A stretch of 45,174 nucleotides of DNA from an uncultured Pseudomonadota bacterium (GCA_937123825.1 CAKZKQ010000430.1:1-45174), one strand, 5' to 3'. Shown: positions 33,701-42,320, numbered from the stretch's first letter. The notes: generated from the sequence alone by a model not told the origin. Numbers and translations are program-made.

Positions 33701-36661
33701 GGCGAGACCGAGATCCGCAACCTGGACTTCCAGTTTGAGCGGACTTCTTACAAGCCGGGGGAGAAGGCCCGCGCGCTGGTGCGCTCCACGGTGCCGGGGG
33801 TTCATGGACTGCTGACCATCTCGCGTGGGGGGCTGCTGAGCCACAAGAGCATCAAATTGACCGGCAACCTGGACGTCATCGAGTTCCAAATCCCTCAGGA
33901 CGCCGAACCCCAGCTCCAGGTCTCGCTGGCCCTGGTGGCCGGGCGCCGGGACATTCCCCCCAACGCTTACGGGCAAGACGTCGGCGCGCCCTTTATGTGG
34001 GCGCTGATGCGGCCACTGTCGATCTCTTTGGAGCGCAAGCGCCTGGACGTCTCCATCAAACCCGACCTCGACGAAGCGCGCCCCGGCCAGGAGCTCAGCG
34101 TCGAGGTCACCGTGCGCGATCACACCGGCGCGCTTGTCCCAAACGCCGAAGTCTCGCTGGCCGCCATCGACCAGGGCCTGCTCTCCATGTTGGGCGTCGG
34201 CTCAGATGGCGCGCAAAACGCCCACATCTGGCCCGACTTGACCCAATCTTTCTGGACCACCTCGGGACACCGCCACGGCCTGACCGGCAGCATGCTCCAC
34301 CTCATCGCGCGCCGCTACGCGTCCCAATTCCAGGGCGCCAAAAAGGCGAAGTTGAATCGAAGGAGTGAGCCCACCGCTGTGGTCAAAGATCTCATGGGAG
34401 GGTCCGCGGGTGACATGGCCGAGTTCGACGAGGATTTGGACGACGCTCGGGCAGAAAAGGCGATGGAGGAGAGGCCCGCGAAGAAGCCCGTAGACGCTGC
34501 GGCCAAGGGGCCGTCAAGGGAGCAGCAGGCTCCAGCGGGCACCAGCCCTCCCAACCCGCGCAGTGATTTCAAGGAGGTCGCCCACTGGAGCCCCGCGCTC
34601 AAGACCGACGCCAAAGGCCGCGCCAAGGTCTCCTACACGCTCCCCGACGACCTGACGACCTGGACGCTGGTGGCGATCGCGTTGGACGATGAAGAGCGCT
34701 TTGGTCGTGGCTCGGCGTCCATGAAGGTGGCCCAACCGCTGCTGCTGCGCGCCTCTTTGCCGCGCTTTGCCAACCCCGGTGACCGCTTTGATGCCACCGT
34801 CGTGGTCCAAAACGAAACCAACAAGGCCATGGAAGCCACCGTGGGGCTGAACCTTGGCGACGCCGAGCCCGGGCGCGGGCTGGCGGCGGCCAAAGAGGGG
34901 AGTCTGAAGGCTCGCCAGATCAAGCTGCCCGCAGGTGGCGCGGTGGAGGTGGCCTTTGATGTGGTGGCCCAGCGCCCCGGCACCACGTCGTTGACCTTTG
35001 ATGTGCGCGCGCCCGGCTTTGAAGACGCCGTCAAAGTGCCCCTGGAGGTCATCGTGCCGGTCTCCACCCAGACCGTGGCGGCCTACGGCGACACCACCTC
35101 GGCCCGCGCCTACCCCATGATCCCTCCCGGTGAGGTCCACGCCGATGTGGGCGGCCTCAAGGTCAGTCTGACGTCCACGGCGATGGTGGGCCTTGAGGGG
35201 GGCCTGCGCTATCTGGTGGGCTATCCGCACGGGTGCTTGGAGCAGACAGTGTCCCGCGCCATGCCGATGGTGGCGATGGACAAGCTGGTCAGCGGCTTTG
35301 ATCTGGATGTGGGGCCGTCGCGCGAGTTTGTGCTGGCGGCGGTGCGCAAGTTGGAGCGGATGCAGCATGTCAACGGGGCCTTTGGGTACTGGTCCAACAC
35401 CAGCGCCATGCACGTCTACGGCAGCGTCTACGCCATGCACCTGCTGGCCCAGGCGCGCGCCGACGGCTACAAGGTCAATGAGCAGGTTTACCAGCGCGGG
35501 CTGGCCTTTTTGCGCGGGCAGGTGGCCTCGATCCACAACGAGCCCGGCGCGGTGATCGCCGCCCACGCGGCCTGGATCCTTGCCCGCGAAAAATCGCTCA
35601 ACGCCGCCGTCTTGCAGCGCCTTGTGGATAAAGTGGACCAGATGCCGTTCTTTGCGGTGGGCTTTGTGGCCATGGCCGCCCACCACAACGGCGATGAGGC
35701 AGGCGCGGCGCGCGCGCTGCGGCGGCTGACCAACGGCGCCATCGAGACCGCCGTGGACGCGCACTTCATCGAGCCCCAGCGCCACAACTGGATGCGCACC
35801 ATGTGGCACTCCAACATGCGCACCGACGCCATCGCGCTGCTGGCCATCTTGACCATCGATCCCGAGCACCCGCTGACCCCCAAGGTGGCCCGCTGGCTGC
35901 TGAAGTCACGCAAGCAAGGCCGTTGGGGCAACACCCAGGAGAACGCCTGGGCGCTGCTGGCGCTGGGCCGCTATTTCAGCGTTCGGGAGGGGGCGGTGCC
36001 CGACTTTGAGGCCCGCGCCTGGCTTGGAGAGCAAGAGGTGCTCAAGGCCAATTTCAAAGGCCGCCAGTTTGACGCCCGGACCTTTGAGGTGCCCATGGAG
36101 GCGCTGGTCTCTGCGGTGGGTGAGGACAAGGAGAGCCTGCTGACGGTGGCCAAAGAGGGTCCCGGGCGGCTTTATTATGCGATGCACATGTCGTACGCGC
36201 CCGCCTCAAGGGAGTTGAAGCCGCGCAGCGAAGGCTTCACCGTCAAGCGCGACTATCAGGTGGTGGGGGACGGGGGCTGGCTCTCGGACACGAGCCACCA
36301 GTTGAAGTTCCCGTCGGGGGCTTACGTGAAGGTGCGCGTGACCGTGGAGGTCCCCGAGCAGCGCCACTACGTGGTGGTCGATGACGCGCTGCCCGCTGGT
36401 TTGGAGGTGGTCGATGCCCGCTTTGCGACCAGCAACCAGGCCGTGGTCCAAAACCGCTATTACCACGCGAGCCACTTTGAGATGCGCGATGAGCGCGTGG
36501 TCTTCTACATCGACCACATGCCCCCCGGCACGTACACCTACGAGTACACCGCCAGGACGACCACGCGGGGCAACTTCGCCCTCCAGCCCGCGCGCGCCGA
36601 AGACATGTACGCCCCCGAGACCTTCGGCCACAGCGCCGCCGCCACCTTCATCGTCGATTGA
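30794..36661 (+). CDS. Alpha-2-macroglobulin family lipoprotein with intact thioester (paralog 2)
   Basis: A 1955-residue lipoprotein; lipobox AMATGC gives C29, and the sequence just after it (GGPGSDAAWPVGEVP) matches paralog 1. The domain order is the same: an Ig-like pair, MG domains (VYTDRHLYRPASKVHIKGVV), a charged Ala/Pro/Lys/Glu bait-like region at about 1172-1259, the A2M domain (HWSPALKTDAKGRAKVSY), then the thioester motif YPHGCLEQ with C1481 and Q1484, and the C-terminal DDALPAGLEV domain. The thioester should covalently capture a protease that cuts the bait region, as in vertebrate A2M and E. coli YfhM. Sitting behind the thioester-less copy, it may share targets but trap by a different mechanism. 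It ends 36 bp from the convergent kinase gene. The start is set by GAGGAG and the lipoprotein signal. Confidence 0.94.
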   Translation: MNAPCRSFGWFAAGLLALAMWFSAMATGCGGPGSDAAWPVGEVPVSASPFSAPSPSESARGAAAAPDNQPAEPPNGVSVQNGPPVVEHPALAVRAESPAGEFNGVPQHITVTFNQPMVPLESLETRQPKDVLITKPALTGRYRWITPETLRFELDKPLKRATRYTFTVPVGVTSAVGKSLEKPHTWSFVTQRPQRMSITPSRTSHGYIWPESLWTVTFNQPVDPKSVKQHTVLSAGGQNLPFDAYTGPGGPTTVVIKPDKPFAMDTLVSLVIKPGVLGTEGPEPMIYEARWSGRTFGPLRVNQSPCQRDCHWGSNLYMSFSSPLTPESKRHIKVTPAPTSAPQINAHGVYLGGPWKPGQKVTVVVGPGVTDIFGQKLGKTLRYDIQMMNIPAQAYIQERIVGVMERSHPRQIAAQWTSVAQAKIEMATLELDQIVGAHERMLQGNEPFGPQVEAKVVLDGWSTGGGLNKTSSKPIPLGRAVPKGKTGIVAGRLVGPWNNYGQQRFLYQITDLGISAYFDDQEILVWTTSIDRGKPVAKTQIELRDTQNKVLWSGQTGADGLVKAPGIKALERSHGPLYVLASRGDDLAYVKLDGSGAVHGWATSYRHHAQPDKWLQGAVYTDRHLYRPASKVHIKGVVRVQTPSGPDGLPPEALDDALVSVNILDARRQPIFEKPRQVALSRLGTFETTVEIDPEASLGVYQVYASLTEPIAGIQHGNIVGSFEVREFRTPQFEVKLTPTKEEIMAGEEVEVEIEGRYLFGGPMRNAQVTWTVRSQPLWQRRPPNVDPQIAARLAQFTFAYGHGQPHMPFQQARGKLDDKGRLKIKIPAAPGGRLLQLTAEVTDVDLQTVSNGTALWQHPAEFYGGIRLPQPMLKVGAESDVEAVAVGLDGKFKADVPLTVIVEHRNYDPQTGASKPKEVARCDLKSTATGPVRCTFKATEAGLHTVRLEASDAQDRKVVASLNLSVYGGETEIRNLDFQFERTSYKPGEKARALVRSTVPGVHGLLTISRGGLLSHKSIKLTGNLDVIEFQIPQDAEPQLQVSLALVAGRRDIPPNAYGQDVGAPFMWALMRPLSISLERKRLDVSIKPDLDEARPGQELSVEVTVRDHTGALVPNAEVSLAAIDQGLLSMLGVGSDGAQNAHIWPDLTQSFWTTSGHRHGLTGSMLHLIARRYASQFQGAKKAKLNRRSEPTAVVKDLMGGSAGDMAEFDEDLDDARAEKAMEERPAKKPVDAAAKGPSREQQAPAGTSPPNPRSDFKEVAHWSPALKTDAKGRAKVSYTLPDDLTTWTLVAIALDDEERFGRGSASMKVAQPLLLRASLPRFANPGDRFDATVVVQNETNKAMEATVGLNLGDAEPGRGLAAAKEGSLKARQIKLPAGGAVEVAFDVVAQRPGTTSLTFDVRAPGFEDAVKVPLEVIVPVSTQTVAAYGDTTSARAYPMIPPGEVHADVGGLKVSLTSTAMVGLEGGLRYLVGYPHGCLEQTVSRAMPMVAMDKLVSGFDLDVGPSREFVLAAVRKLERMQHVNGAFGYWSNTSAMHVYGSVYAMHLLAQARADGYKVNEQVYQRGLAFLRGQVASIHNEPGAVIAAHAAWILAREKSLNAAVLQRLVDKVDQMPFFAVGFVAMAAHHNGDEAGAARALRRLTNGAIETAVDAHFIEPQRHNWMRTMWHSNMRTDAIALLAILTIDPEHPLTPKVARWLLKSRKQGRWGNTQENAWALLALGRYFSVREGAVPDFEARAWLGEQEVLKANFKGRQFDARTFEVPMEALVSAVGEDKESLLTVAKEGPGRLYYAMHMSYAPASRELKPRSEGFTVKRDYQVVGDGGWLSDTSHQLKFPSGAYVKVRVTVEVPEQRHYVVVDDALPAGLEVVDARFATSNQAVVQNRYYHASHFEMRDERVVFYIDHMPPGTYTYEYTARTTTRGNFALQPARAEDMYAPETFGHSAAATFIVD
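34832..35130 (+). repeat. Gene-conversion-like tract, copy 2 (in macroglobulin 2)
   Basis: This is the partner of 28762-29060, offset by 6070 bp, with seven mismatches in 299 bp. It ends about 100 bp before the thioester codon at 35234, so the Cys/Asn difference was left outside the shared tract. Confidence 0.93.
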
Positions 36662-36697
36662 GGCGGTTCTCCAGGGAGATTGGGCTGTCAGGGCTAC

Positions 36698-38101
36698 TCA
36701 GTAGTCGTAATCGTCGTCTTTGTCTTTGTCGTCGACGATGGTCCAGTCCTTGTTTTCCTCGGCGGTGGTTGGGGGGGATGCCTTGGGCTTGGACTTGAGC
36801 TTGATGGTGATCTCTTCGGTGCCCTTTTTGGGGAAGCGCACGGTCTCTTTGTTGGTCTTGAAGCCGTCTTTGGAGACGGTGACGGTGATCTTGCTGCCCG
36901 CCTTGCCCTTGATGCGCACGGGGGCGCGGCCTTTGTCGTCGCCGTCGATGGTGACGCGCGCCTTTGAGGGGTTGGTTTTTATCTTCAGGGTGGTGCGTTT
37001 GGGGGCTTCTGCGGCGGCGCTGGCGGGTGGTGTGGCGCTGGGGTCCTCGTCGTCTTCCAGGAACCCCACCACGACCGCGCCCAGGCCGCCGACCATCATC
37101 ATGCCCATCAAGATCACACCCACCAGGCCCAGCACGACCCAAAGGCGAGCGCTGGTTTTGGGGGCGGGGTCGGGGTTGTGGGCAGCGGGTGGGGAGGGGG
37201 CGGCGGTGCGCGGGCTTTGGAGGGTTTCGGGGACGTTGCTGGCGGCCAGCGCGGCGTCGAGTTCGTTGATGAACGCCTGGGCGTTTTCGGGCCGGTCGTT
37301 GATGTTCTTGGCCATGGACTTGTAGACAAAGTCGCGCATGGGCATGGGAACGGTGTCGGGCAGGGCGGGGATGGGCTCGGTGGTGTGTTTGAGCGCCGTG
37401 TCCAGGGGATGGCTGCCTTTGTAGGGGAGCTTTCCGGTGAGCATCTGCCACATCAGCACGCCCAGCGCGTAGATGTCGGTGCGGCCATCGAGTTTGCCGC
37501 CGCCGGACTGCTCGGGCGCCATGTACTCGGGGGTGCCAAAGACCATCCCGGCGCGGGTCAGCGGCGTGGAGGTGTTGTCGAGGAGCTTGGCGATGCCAAA
37601 GTCGAGCACTTTGACAAAGTCCTGCTGGCCGGCCATGTCGCTGATGAAGATGTTGGGGGGCTTGAGGTCGCGGTGGAGGATGTTTTTGTCGTGGGCCTCG
37701 GTCAGCGCGCTGGCGATCTGGCGCAGGATGTGGGCGCTGCGCTCAAGCGGCAGCGGGCCGCCGATCTTGACCAGCTCCTCCAGGCTCTGGCCGTCCAGGA
37801 ACTCCATGGCGATGAAGAGCGTGCCTGCGGCTTGGCCGTAGTCGAGCACGGTGATGGTGTTGGGGTGGTGCAGCTTGCTGACGGCGACGGCCTCTCGCAG
37901 GAATCGCTCCTGCAGCTCGTCGTCGTTGGCCAGGATGGGCTTGAGGATCTTCAGCGCCACCTTGCGCCCGATGGGCTCCTGGGTGGCCACGTAGACGCGT
38001 CCCATCGCCCCCTCAGCCAGCGAGTGCTCAATCAGATACTTATCCGCGACCATGGCGCCAGGTTGGAAGGCCTGGGCGGCGCGTTGACTAGGGTCACTCA
38101 A
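36698..38101 (-). CDS. Transmembrane Ser/Thr protein kinase with extracytoplasmic PEGA domain
   Basis: A 467-residue Hanks-type (PknB-like) kinase. The kinase domain (about 22-285) has a Gly-rich loop AEGAMGRV, catalytic K51 (VALKIL), HRD 143-145 (HRDLKPPNIF), DFG 167-169 and APE 195-197 (YMAPEQ), so it should be active. A Pro/Ala linker precedes one transmembrane helix (about 320-347). Outside the membrane a PEGA domain (about 370-437: ARVTIDGDDKGRAPVRI) is common in myxobacterial surface proteins, with a very acidic tail ending DDDYDY. The start is TTG at 38101 with a weak ribosome site; ATG 38053 is the alternative. It is the last gene of the NUDIX-PknK-kinase unit (46-bp gap) and faces the macroglobulin 2 gene tail to tail. 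The PEGA part may sense or bind something in the periplasm (inference). Confidence 0.93.
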   Translation of the reverse strand: MSDPSQRAAQAFQPGAMVADKYLIEHSLAEGAMGRVYVATQEPIGRKVALKILKPILANDDELQERFLREAVAVSKLHHPNTITVLDYGQAAGTLFIAMEFLDGQSLEELVKIGGPLPLERSAHILRQIASALTEAHDKNILHRDLKPPNIFISDMAGQQDFVKVLDFGIAKLLDNTSTPLTRAGMVFGTPEYMAPEQSGGGKLDGRTDIYALGVLMWQMLTGKLPYKGSHPLDTALKHTTEPIPALPDTVPMPMRDFVYKSMAKNINDRPENAQAFINELDAALAASNVPETLQSPRTAAPSPPAAHNPDPAPKTSARLWVVLGLVGVILMGMMMVGGLGAVVVGFLEDDEDPSATPPASAAAEAPKRTTLKIKTNPSKARVTIDGDDKGRAPVRIKGKAGSKITVTVSKDGFKTNKETVRFPKKGTEEITIKLKSKPKASPPTTAEENKDWTIVDDKDKDDDYDY

Positions 38102-38147
38102 TGCTCTCTACGCTCGGGTGGTTTGGCGTGCAGATGAACCTGTGGAG

Positions 38148-41100
38148 TCACGAATCATCCAGCATAAAGCGCATTGCTTCAAGTCGCTCGACCTCTTCTG
38201 GACGTTGGAGCGCCTCCCACTGGGCTTGGACCAGCGGCAAAAGCGCCAGCGCGTAGGCGTTGTGTCCAGCAGCGATGCAGCGCTCCACGCTGACGCTGGC
38301 CAACCACGCAAGGTCAAGGTCTCGGTGGCCTTCGAGCGCTTCTAGCCCCAGTGGCAGCAGCGTATGCCAGTGATCCCATCTGCCCAACCCTGCCATGGCC
38401 GCCAACATTCCCCACTGAACCCAGGGCTCCAAACGTTTGAAGCCGTAGTTCTTCATGAACTTGTGGACGCTGATCAGTGACTTGATGGCGGTCGTGTTGT
38501 GGCCAGTGGCGATGTCGATGTAGGCCAGGTTGATGCGCTTGGAGAGCGTCTCCAACTCACCGCGGCCGGTGGCGGCTTTGAGGGCGCGCTCATAGTAGAT
38601 TCGAGCAGAGGCGTTGTCCCCCAGGCCGTGGCGGTGGACGGTGCCCATCAACTCCAACACTCTGCCCAGCAACTGGCGATCCACGCCGGTGTCTTTGAGA
38701 TCGATCTTGAGCGCCCCGATGGCGTCCTGGAGCAGCGGTGCGGCGCGGTGCCACATCTGAATGGCGCCCAGGCAAGCGGCGCGTTGGTACTGAATGCGGG
38801 GCAGGAGGTCGGTGGCGGGTTCGGCCTCGTGGTGAAGCAGCGCGTTGGCGTCTGTCAGCACGGTGTTGGCGCGGTTCAGATCGCCCTGCAAACGCAGCGG
38901 GGCGCTGAGCGCCAGCCGAGCGCGGATGCGCTCTTCGAGGGAGCCGTAGCGGTCGCTGACCGCGATCAGGTCGTTGGCCATGCGCAGGCAGGTGTCCAAC
39001 TCCCCGCGCTCAAAGGCCAGCAGAGTCCTGACGCGCAGATAAAAGATGTTGACCTGGGCAGAGGGGCGCGTGTGCTTGTGCTGGAGGTTGAAGCTGGTCA
39101 GCGCCTGGGTGGCCTCCTTGAGTTGCCCCATGCCGATCAATACCCAGACGCGGCTAAGCTGTGCCATCATCACGCCGGGGGCGTCGTGGGGCTTGTGCGC
39201 GCGCTGGTGGCTCTGATCCATGAGGTCGAGCACGCGGCGGTGCGCCTTGTGGTCGGCGCGCGTCATGTAGGCTTGCCCGGCCTCACTCAGGAGTTTGTCG
39301 GCGCCGTCGGTGTCGCCAGCGCGCAGGCAGAGTGTGCCCAGCCGTTCGAGGTCGGCGGCCGTCTTGGCGTCGTCGCGCAGCGCCTCCACGCAGTGCAGGC
39401 AGTGGCGCATCAAGCGCCCTTCGGTTTCGGCGGTGCGCAGGAGGGTCTCGATCAAGGTGTCGTGGACAAAGGCCCAGCCGCCAGGGGTGGGGCGCGCCAG
39501 TTGTTCCTGAACCAGGCGGCCCATGAGGTTGGCCGAGAGCTTGGCGCCGGCGCGCTGACAAACGGCCTTCCATTCATTGTTGTTGACCTGAGGGCCGAGG
39601 ATGGCGGCCAACTCCAGGGCCTGACGGGCGCCGTTGCCCATGCCTTTGGTCAGGTGCAGGAGGTGGTCTTCCCAGATCCGCCGCAGTTGCTCCGGGGTCT
39701 GTGTGTCGGCGTCGCTTTTGAGCACAAAGCCGCGCCCGTCAAACTCCAGATGACCGCCCTGGATCCAGTTGCCGATCAACTCAATGGTGAAGAGCGGGTT
39801 GCCCGCGGTGCGCTCCAGGATGCGCTCGATCAGCACGCGGTCAAGGCCCAGGAGCGTCTCAATGAGCGTGCGCTGCTCTTTGCGGCTCATGGGAGACAAC
39901 TCGATGTGCTCGACGCGCTCGTTGGCCTCCAACAATTCCAGGACCTGGTGGATGTGGGCTTCGATGCCGGGGGCCTCTCGGCGCACGGTGGCGATGAGCA
40001 GGATGGGGCGCGCGCGGCTGGAGCGAGAATCGATGAGGAAGTGGGCGAAGTTGATGGCGTCGATGCCCCATTGGAGGTCTTCGAGCCAGAGGATGATGGG
40101 GCGTTGGTGGACGGCCTGATCAAGGAGCCAGCGCAGCGTATAGAAGCGCTGGTGCATGTCGGGGAAGGCCATCGCGCGGTCTTTGGGATCGGGGGATGGC
40201 TGGAGCCACTGTGCCAGCGCGCGGTGTTCGTTCTCGGGGCGCTGCTGACCAAACCAGGCCCCCAGGTGTTCGACCAGCTCGGCGTGCCCGAGCCCCTCGG
40301 CCTGGAGGAGCTGGGCAAAGGGCTGGCGCAGGCCGTCGCCGTACTCAGGCCGCGCGTGGTGGTTGACCTTCAAGGTGATGGCGGCGCCCAACTCGTGGGC
40401 GCGGCGCGTGAGCCACTCGGTCAGGTGCGTCTTGCCCATACCCGAGGGGCCGCTGAGCAAGAGCATGTGGGGTTTGCGGGTGAGGGTGACGTTGTGGAGC
40501 GCCTTCCAGAGCACATCGCGCTCTTTGTGGCGCCCGATGATGGGCAGGGCGCGCAGGTGGAAGAGGCGCAGCCCCACCCCAACCAGCGGCAGCGCCATGC
40601 TGGGGGGCTCACTGGTGCGCCAGGTGGTCGGCAGCGGCGGCACCTCATGGTTTTGGTCAGGGCCGTGAAGTTGGGGCGAAATGTTGGCCATGACCTGCGC
40701 CAGGGTGGGCATGGCTTGCTCAGAGGTCGAGCGCGTGCGTCCAGGGCCGCTGAACTCCAATTGGGCCAGCGCCCAGGCGGCGTCTGCGGCGCACTGAAAG
40801 CGCTCCGAGGGCTCCTTGGCGGTCATCACCTCCAGCCAGGCTTCCAGGCCGGGGGGCACCTCCATGATGGGGTCGAGGTCGGGGAAGGGGCGCTGGAGTT
40901 GGTCCAGCACGACACCGATGACCATGTCCGACTGGAAGGGGGCCTTGCCGCACAAGATGCGGTAAGCCAGGCAACCCATGGCGTAGAGGTCGGTCCAGGG
41001 CCCATAGAGCCGCCGATCGCCCTTGATCTGCTCGGGCGCCATGTATTGGGGGGTGCCTTTGATGAGCGGATCGATGTTGGAGTCATCTTTGGGATCAAAG

Positions 41101-41636
41101 ATGTGGGCGATGCCAAAGTCGGTCAGCTTTACGCCAGGGCGAGCATCGTGATCCTGGCATTGGAGGATGTTGCCGGGCTTGATGTCGCGGTGGATGACGC
41201 CTGCGGCGTGGGCGTGGGCCAGCGCGTCGAGGAGCTTCAGGAGCAGGGCGCGGGCGTCGGCCCAGTTGTCGGGCATCCAGCGCTGCAGCGCGCCGCCGCT
41301 GGCCAACTCCATGACCAGATACGGGCTGCCCGGCCCCAGCCGTCCTCGGCTGCGCGCGGCGCTTTCTTGGGGGATCTGGCCAAAATCCAACAATGTAATG
41401 ATGTGCGGGTGGTTGAGCCCCGCCATGGTGCGGGCCTCGGTAAAAAACGCCTCCAGGAGCGCTTGCTGGCGCCAGGCGTTGTGCCGGTCCACCACCTTGA
41501 TGGCCACCGGCACCCTCTGCTCGCGATGCACCCCTCGCCATACCGTGCACATCCCCCCAGTGGCCAACTGCTCGTGCAGTTCAAACGCCCCCAAGGTGAT
41601 GATTTGTGGATGCCCCTGGTCGGTTGACCCCGCCAT
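38148..41636 (-). CDS. PknK-like Ser/Thr kinase fused to AAA-type ATPase and TPR repeats
   Basis: A 1162-residue cytoplasmic multidomain regulator. The N-terminal kinase (about 15-290) has loop ATGGMCTVW, K47 (VAIKVV), HRD 149-151 (HRDIKPGNIL), DFG 173-175 and APE 200-202. After a linker comes a predicted ATPase of the AAA_16/orc-like group: Walker A GPSGMGKT (396-403), Walker B IILWLED (514-520), and a SRSSRARPILLIATVR sensor-like stretch. The last 400 or so residues are helical TPR-like repeats (LERLGTLCLRAGDTDGADKLL, ARIYYERALKAA). This order is that of PknK, which in other bacteria controls transcription and growth by phosphorylation. The start ATG 41636 has an excellent ribosome site (AAGGAG, plus-strand 41641-41646, 4-nt spacing). 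It lies 31 bp after the NUDIX gene and 46 bp before the transmembrane kinase, so one operon is likely. Confidence 0.93.
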   Translation of the reverse strand: MAGSTDQGHPQIITLGAFELHEQLATGGMCTVWRGVHREQRVPVAIKVVDRHNAWRQQALLEAFFTEARTMAGLNHPHIITLLDFGQIPQESAARSRGRLGPGSPYLVMELASGGALQRWMPDNWADARALLLKLLDALAHAHAAGVIHRDIKPGNILQCQDHDARPGVKLTDFGIAHIFDPKDDSNIDPLIKGTPQYMAPEQIKGDRRLYGPWTDLYAMGCLAYRILCGKAPFQSDMVIGVVLDQLQRPFPDLDPIMEVPPGLEAWLEVMTAKEPSERFQCAADAAWALAQLEFSGPGRTRSTSEQAMPTLAQVMANISPQLHGPDQNHEVPPLPTTWRTSEPPSMALPLVGVGLRLFHLRALPIIGRHKERDVLWKALHNVTLTRKPHMLLLSGPSGMGKTHLTEWLTRRAHELGAAITLKVNHHARPEYGDGLRQPFAQLLQAEGLGHAELVEHLGAWFGQQRPENEHRALAQWLQPSPDPKDRAMAFPDMHQRFYTLRWLLDQAVHQRPIILWLEDLQWGIDAINFAHFLIDSRSSRARPILLIATVRREAPGIEAHIHQVLELLEANERVEHIELSPMSRKEQRTLIETLLGLDRVLIERILERTAGNPLFTIELIGNWIQGGHLEFDGRGFVLKSDADTQTPEQLRRIWEDHLLHLTKGMGNGARQALELAAILGPQVNNNEWKAVCQRAGAKLSANLMGRLVQEQLARPTPGGWAFVHDTLIETLLRTAETEGRLMRHCLHCVEALRDDAKTAADLERLGTLCLRAGDTDGADKLLSEAGQAYMTRADHKAHRRVLDLMDQSHQRAHKPHDAPGVMMAQLSRVWVLIGMGQLKEATQALTSFNLQHKHTRPSAQVNIFYLRVRTLLAFERGELDTCLRMANDLIAVSDRYGSLEERIRARLALSAPLRLQGDLNRANTVLTDANALLHHEAEPATDLLPRIQYQRAACLGAIQMWHRAAPLLQDAIGALKIDLKDTGVDRQLLGRVLELMGTVHRHGLGDNASARIYYERALKAATGRGELETLSKRINLAYIDIATGHNTTAIKSLISVHKFMKNYGFKRLEPWVQWGMLAAMAGLGRWDHWHTLLPLGLEALEGHRDLDLAWLASVSVERCIAAGHNAYALALLPLVQAQWEALQRPEEVERLEAMRFMLDDS

Positions 41637-41667
41637 CTGGCTCCTTATGCCCTGCGCTGCTCACAAC

Positions 41668-42135
41668 CTACGAGAGGTGAAAGCGCTGACGCTCCTGGGC
41701 CAAGATCCCCAATGGGTAGACCGGCCCGCCACCTGCCACGTACGAAAAAATCTCCAGGACTTCGGGGCTGCGCAGCTCCATCTGCGCCATCTGCTCCAGC
41801 GTCACCCACCTGGCCTCGATCGACTCCTGGTCGGCCACGCTCTTGGGCGCCGTGTCGTCGGCTGGCGTGGCCACAAAGAAGACCCGGCAGCGGGCGCTGC
41901 CGTCGATCTGGGGCGTGTGCTCAACCCGCAACACCCCCTCCAGGTTGATCGCAACCCCCGCCTCTTCCATGGTCTCGCGCCGCGCCGCGTTGTGCAGCGT
42001 CTCGCCCGGCTCCACCCGGCCCGCAGGCAGATACCAGGCCTGCTGGCCCTTGTTCTCCCTGACCACCAGAAAGCGGCGCCCGAGCCTGACCACCACGAGC
42101 GCGTAGGTCCATGTTTGGATCGGTGTCCTGGCCAT
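41668..42135 (-). CDS. NUDIX hydrolase
   Basis: A 155-residue cytoplasmic NUDIX protein. The complete NUDIX box is present (residues about 40-62: GRVEPGE, then REtmEEAGV), with the catalytic Glu residues that bind metal. Family members hydrolyse a nucleoside diphosphate linked to another group X. The C terminus (WVTLEQMAQMELRSPEVLEIF) has the acidic LxxxEL-like helix often found in ADP-ribose or NADH-type members, but the substrate cannot be named. I chose ATG 42135 (GAGG upstream); an upstream in-frame start at 42309 would overlap the divergent lipoprotein gene's promoter region. It is the first gene of a likely operon with the PknK-like and transmembrane kinases. Housecleaning or signal turnover (ADP-ribose, (p)ppGpp-like) are both possible. 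Confidence 0.9.
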   Translation of the reverse strand: MARTPIQTWTYALVVVRLGRRFLVVRENKGQQAWYLPAGRVEPGETLHNAARRETMEEAGVAINLEGVLRVEHTPQIDGSARCRVFFVATPADDTAPKSVADQESIEARWVTLEQMAQMELRSPEVLEIFSYVAGGGPVYPLGILAQERQRFHLS

Positions 42136-42280
42136 TGCCCTCAACTCTCCTTGTGCTTGTTTGCCCCACCCTGGAGAAACTGTGCCCCAAAAGCGCCCAT
42201 ACTTCAAAAGGAAGTCAGAAAGTTGACGATTTCCCACCAGGGCGGTCGATGCCGCCGTATGTGCTACTGTAGAGACCGAT

Positions 42281-42300
42281 GTGCGGACTGGCAGTCGCAC
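42281..42300. promoter_or_regulatory. Small dyad symmetry before the lysyl oxidase gene
   Basis: GTGC and GACT (42281-42289) are mirrored by AGTC and GCAC (42292-42300), with one bulged base, 21 bp before the ATG at 42321. It may be an operator or leader hairpin. The 185-bp divergent gap has no confident -35/-10 pair. Confidence 0.3.
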
Positions 42301-42320
42301 GCAAACCATGTGGGGTAATC

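Noticed and set aside
38499..41627. A 1042-codon open frame antisense to the PknK-like gene
   Set aside because: It is a high-GC shadow; the opposite strand has full kinase, Walker and TPR motifs. The same applies to long antisense frames at 2165-4039, 4775-6397, 14204-16447, 16628-18691, 20201-21328, 25540-27552, 27619-29424, 34514-35869 and 42519-44747.
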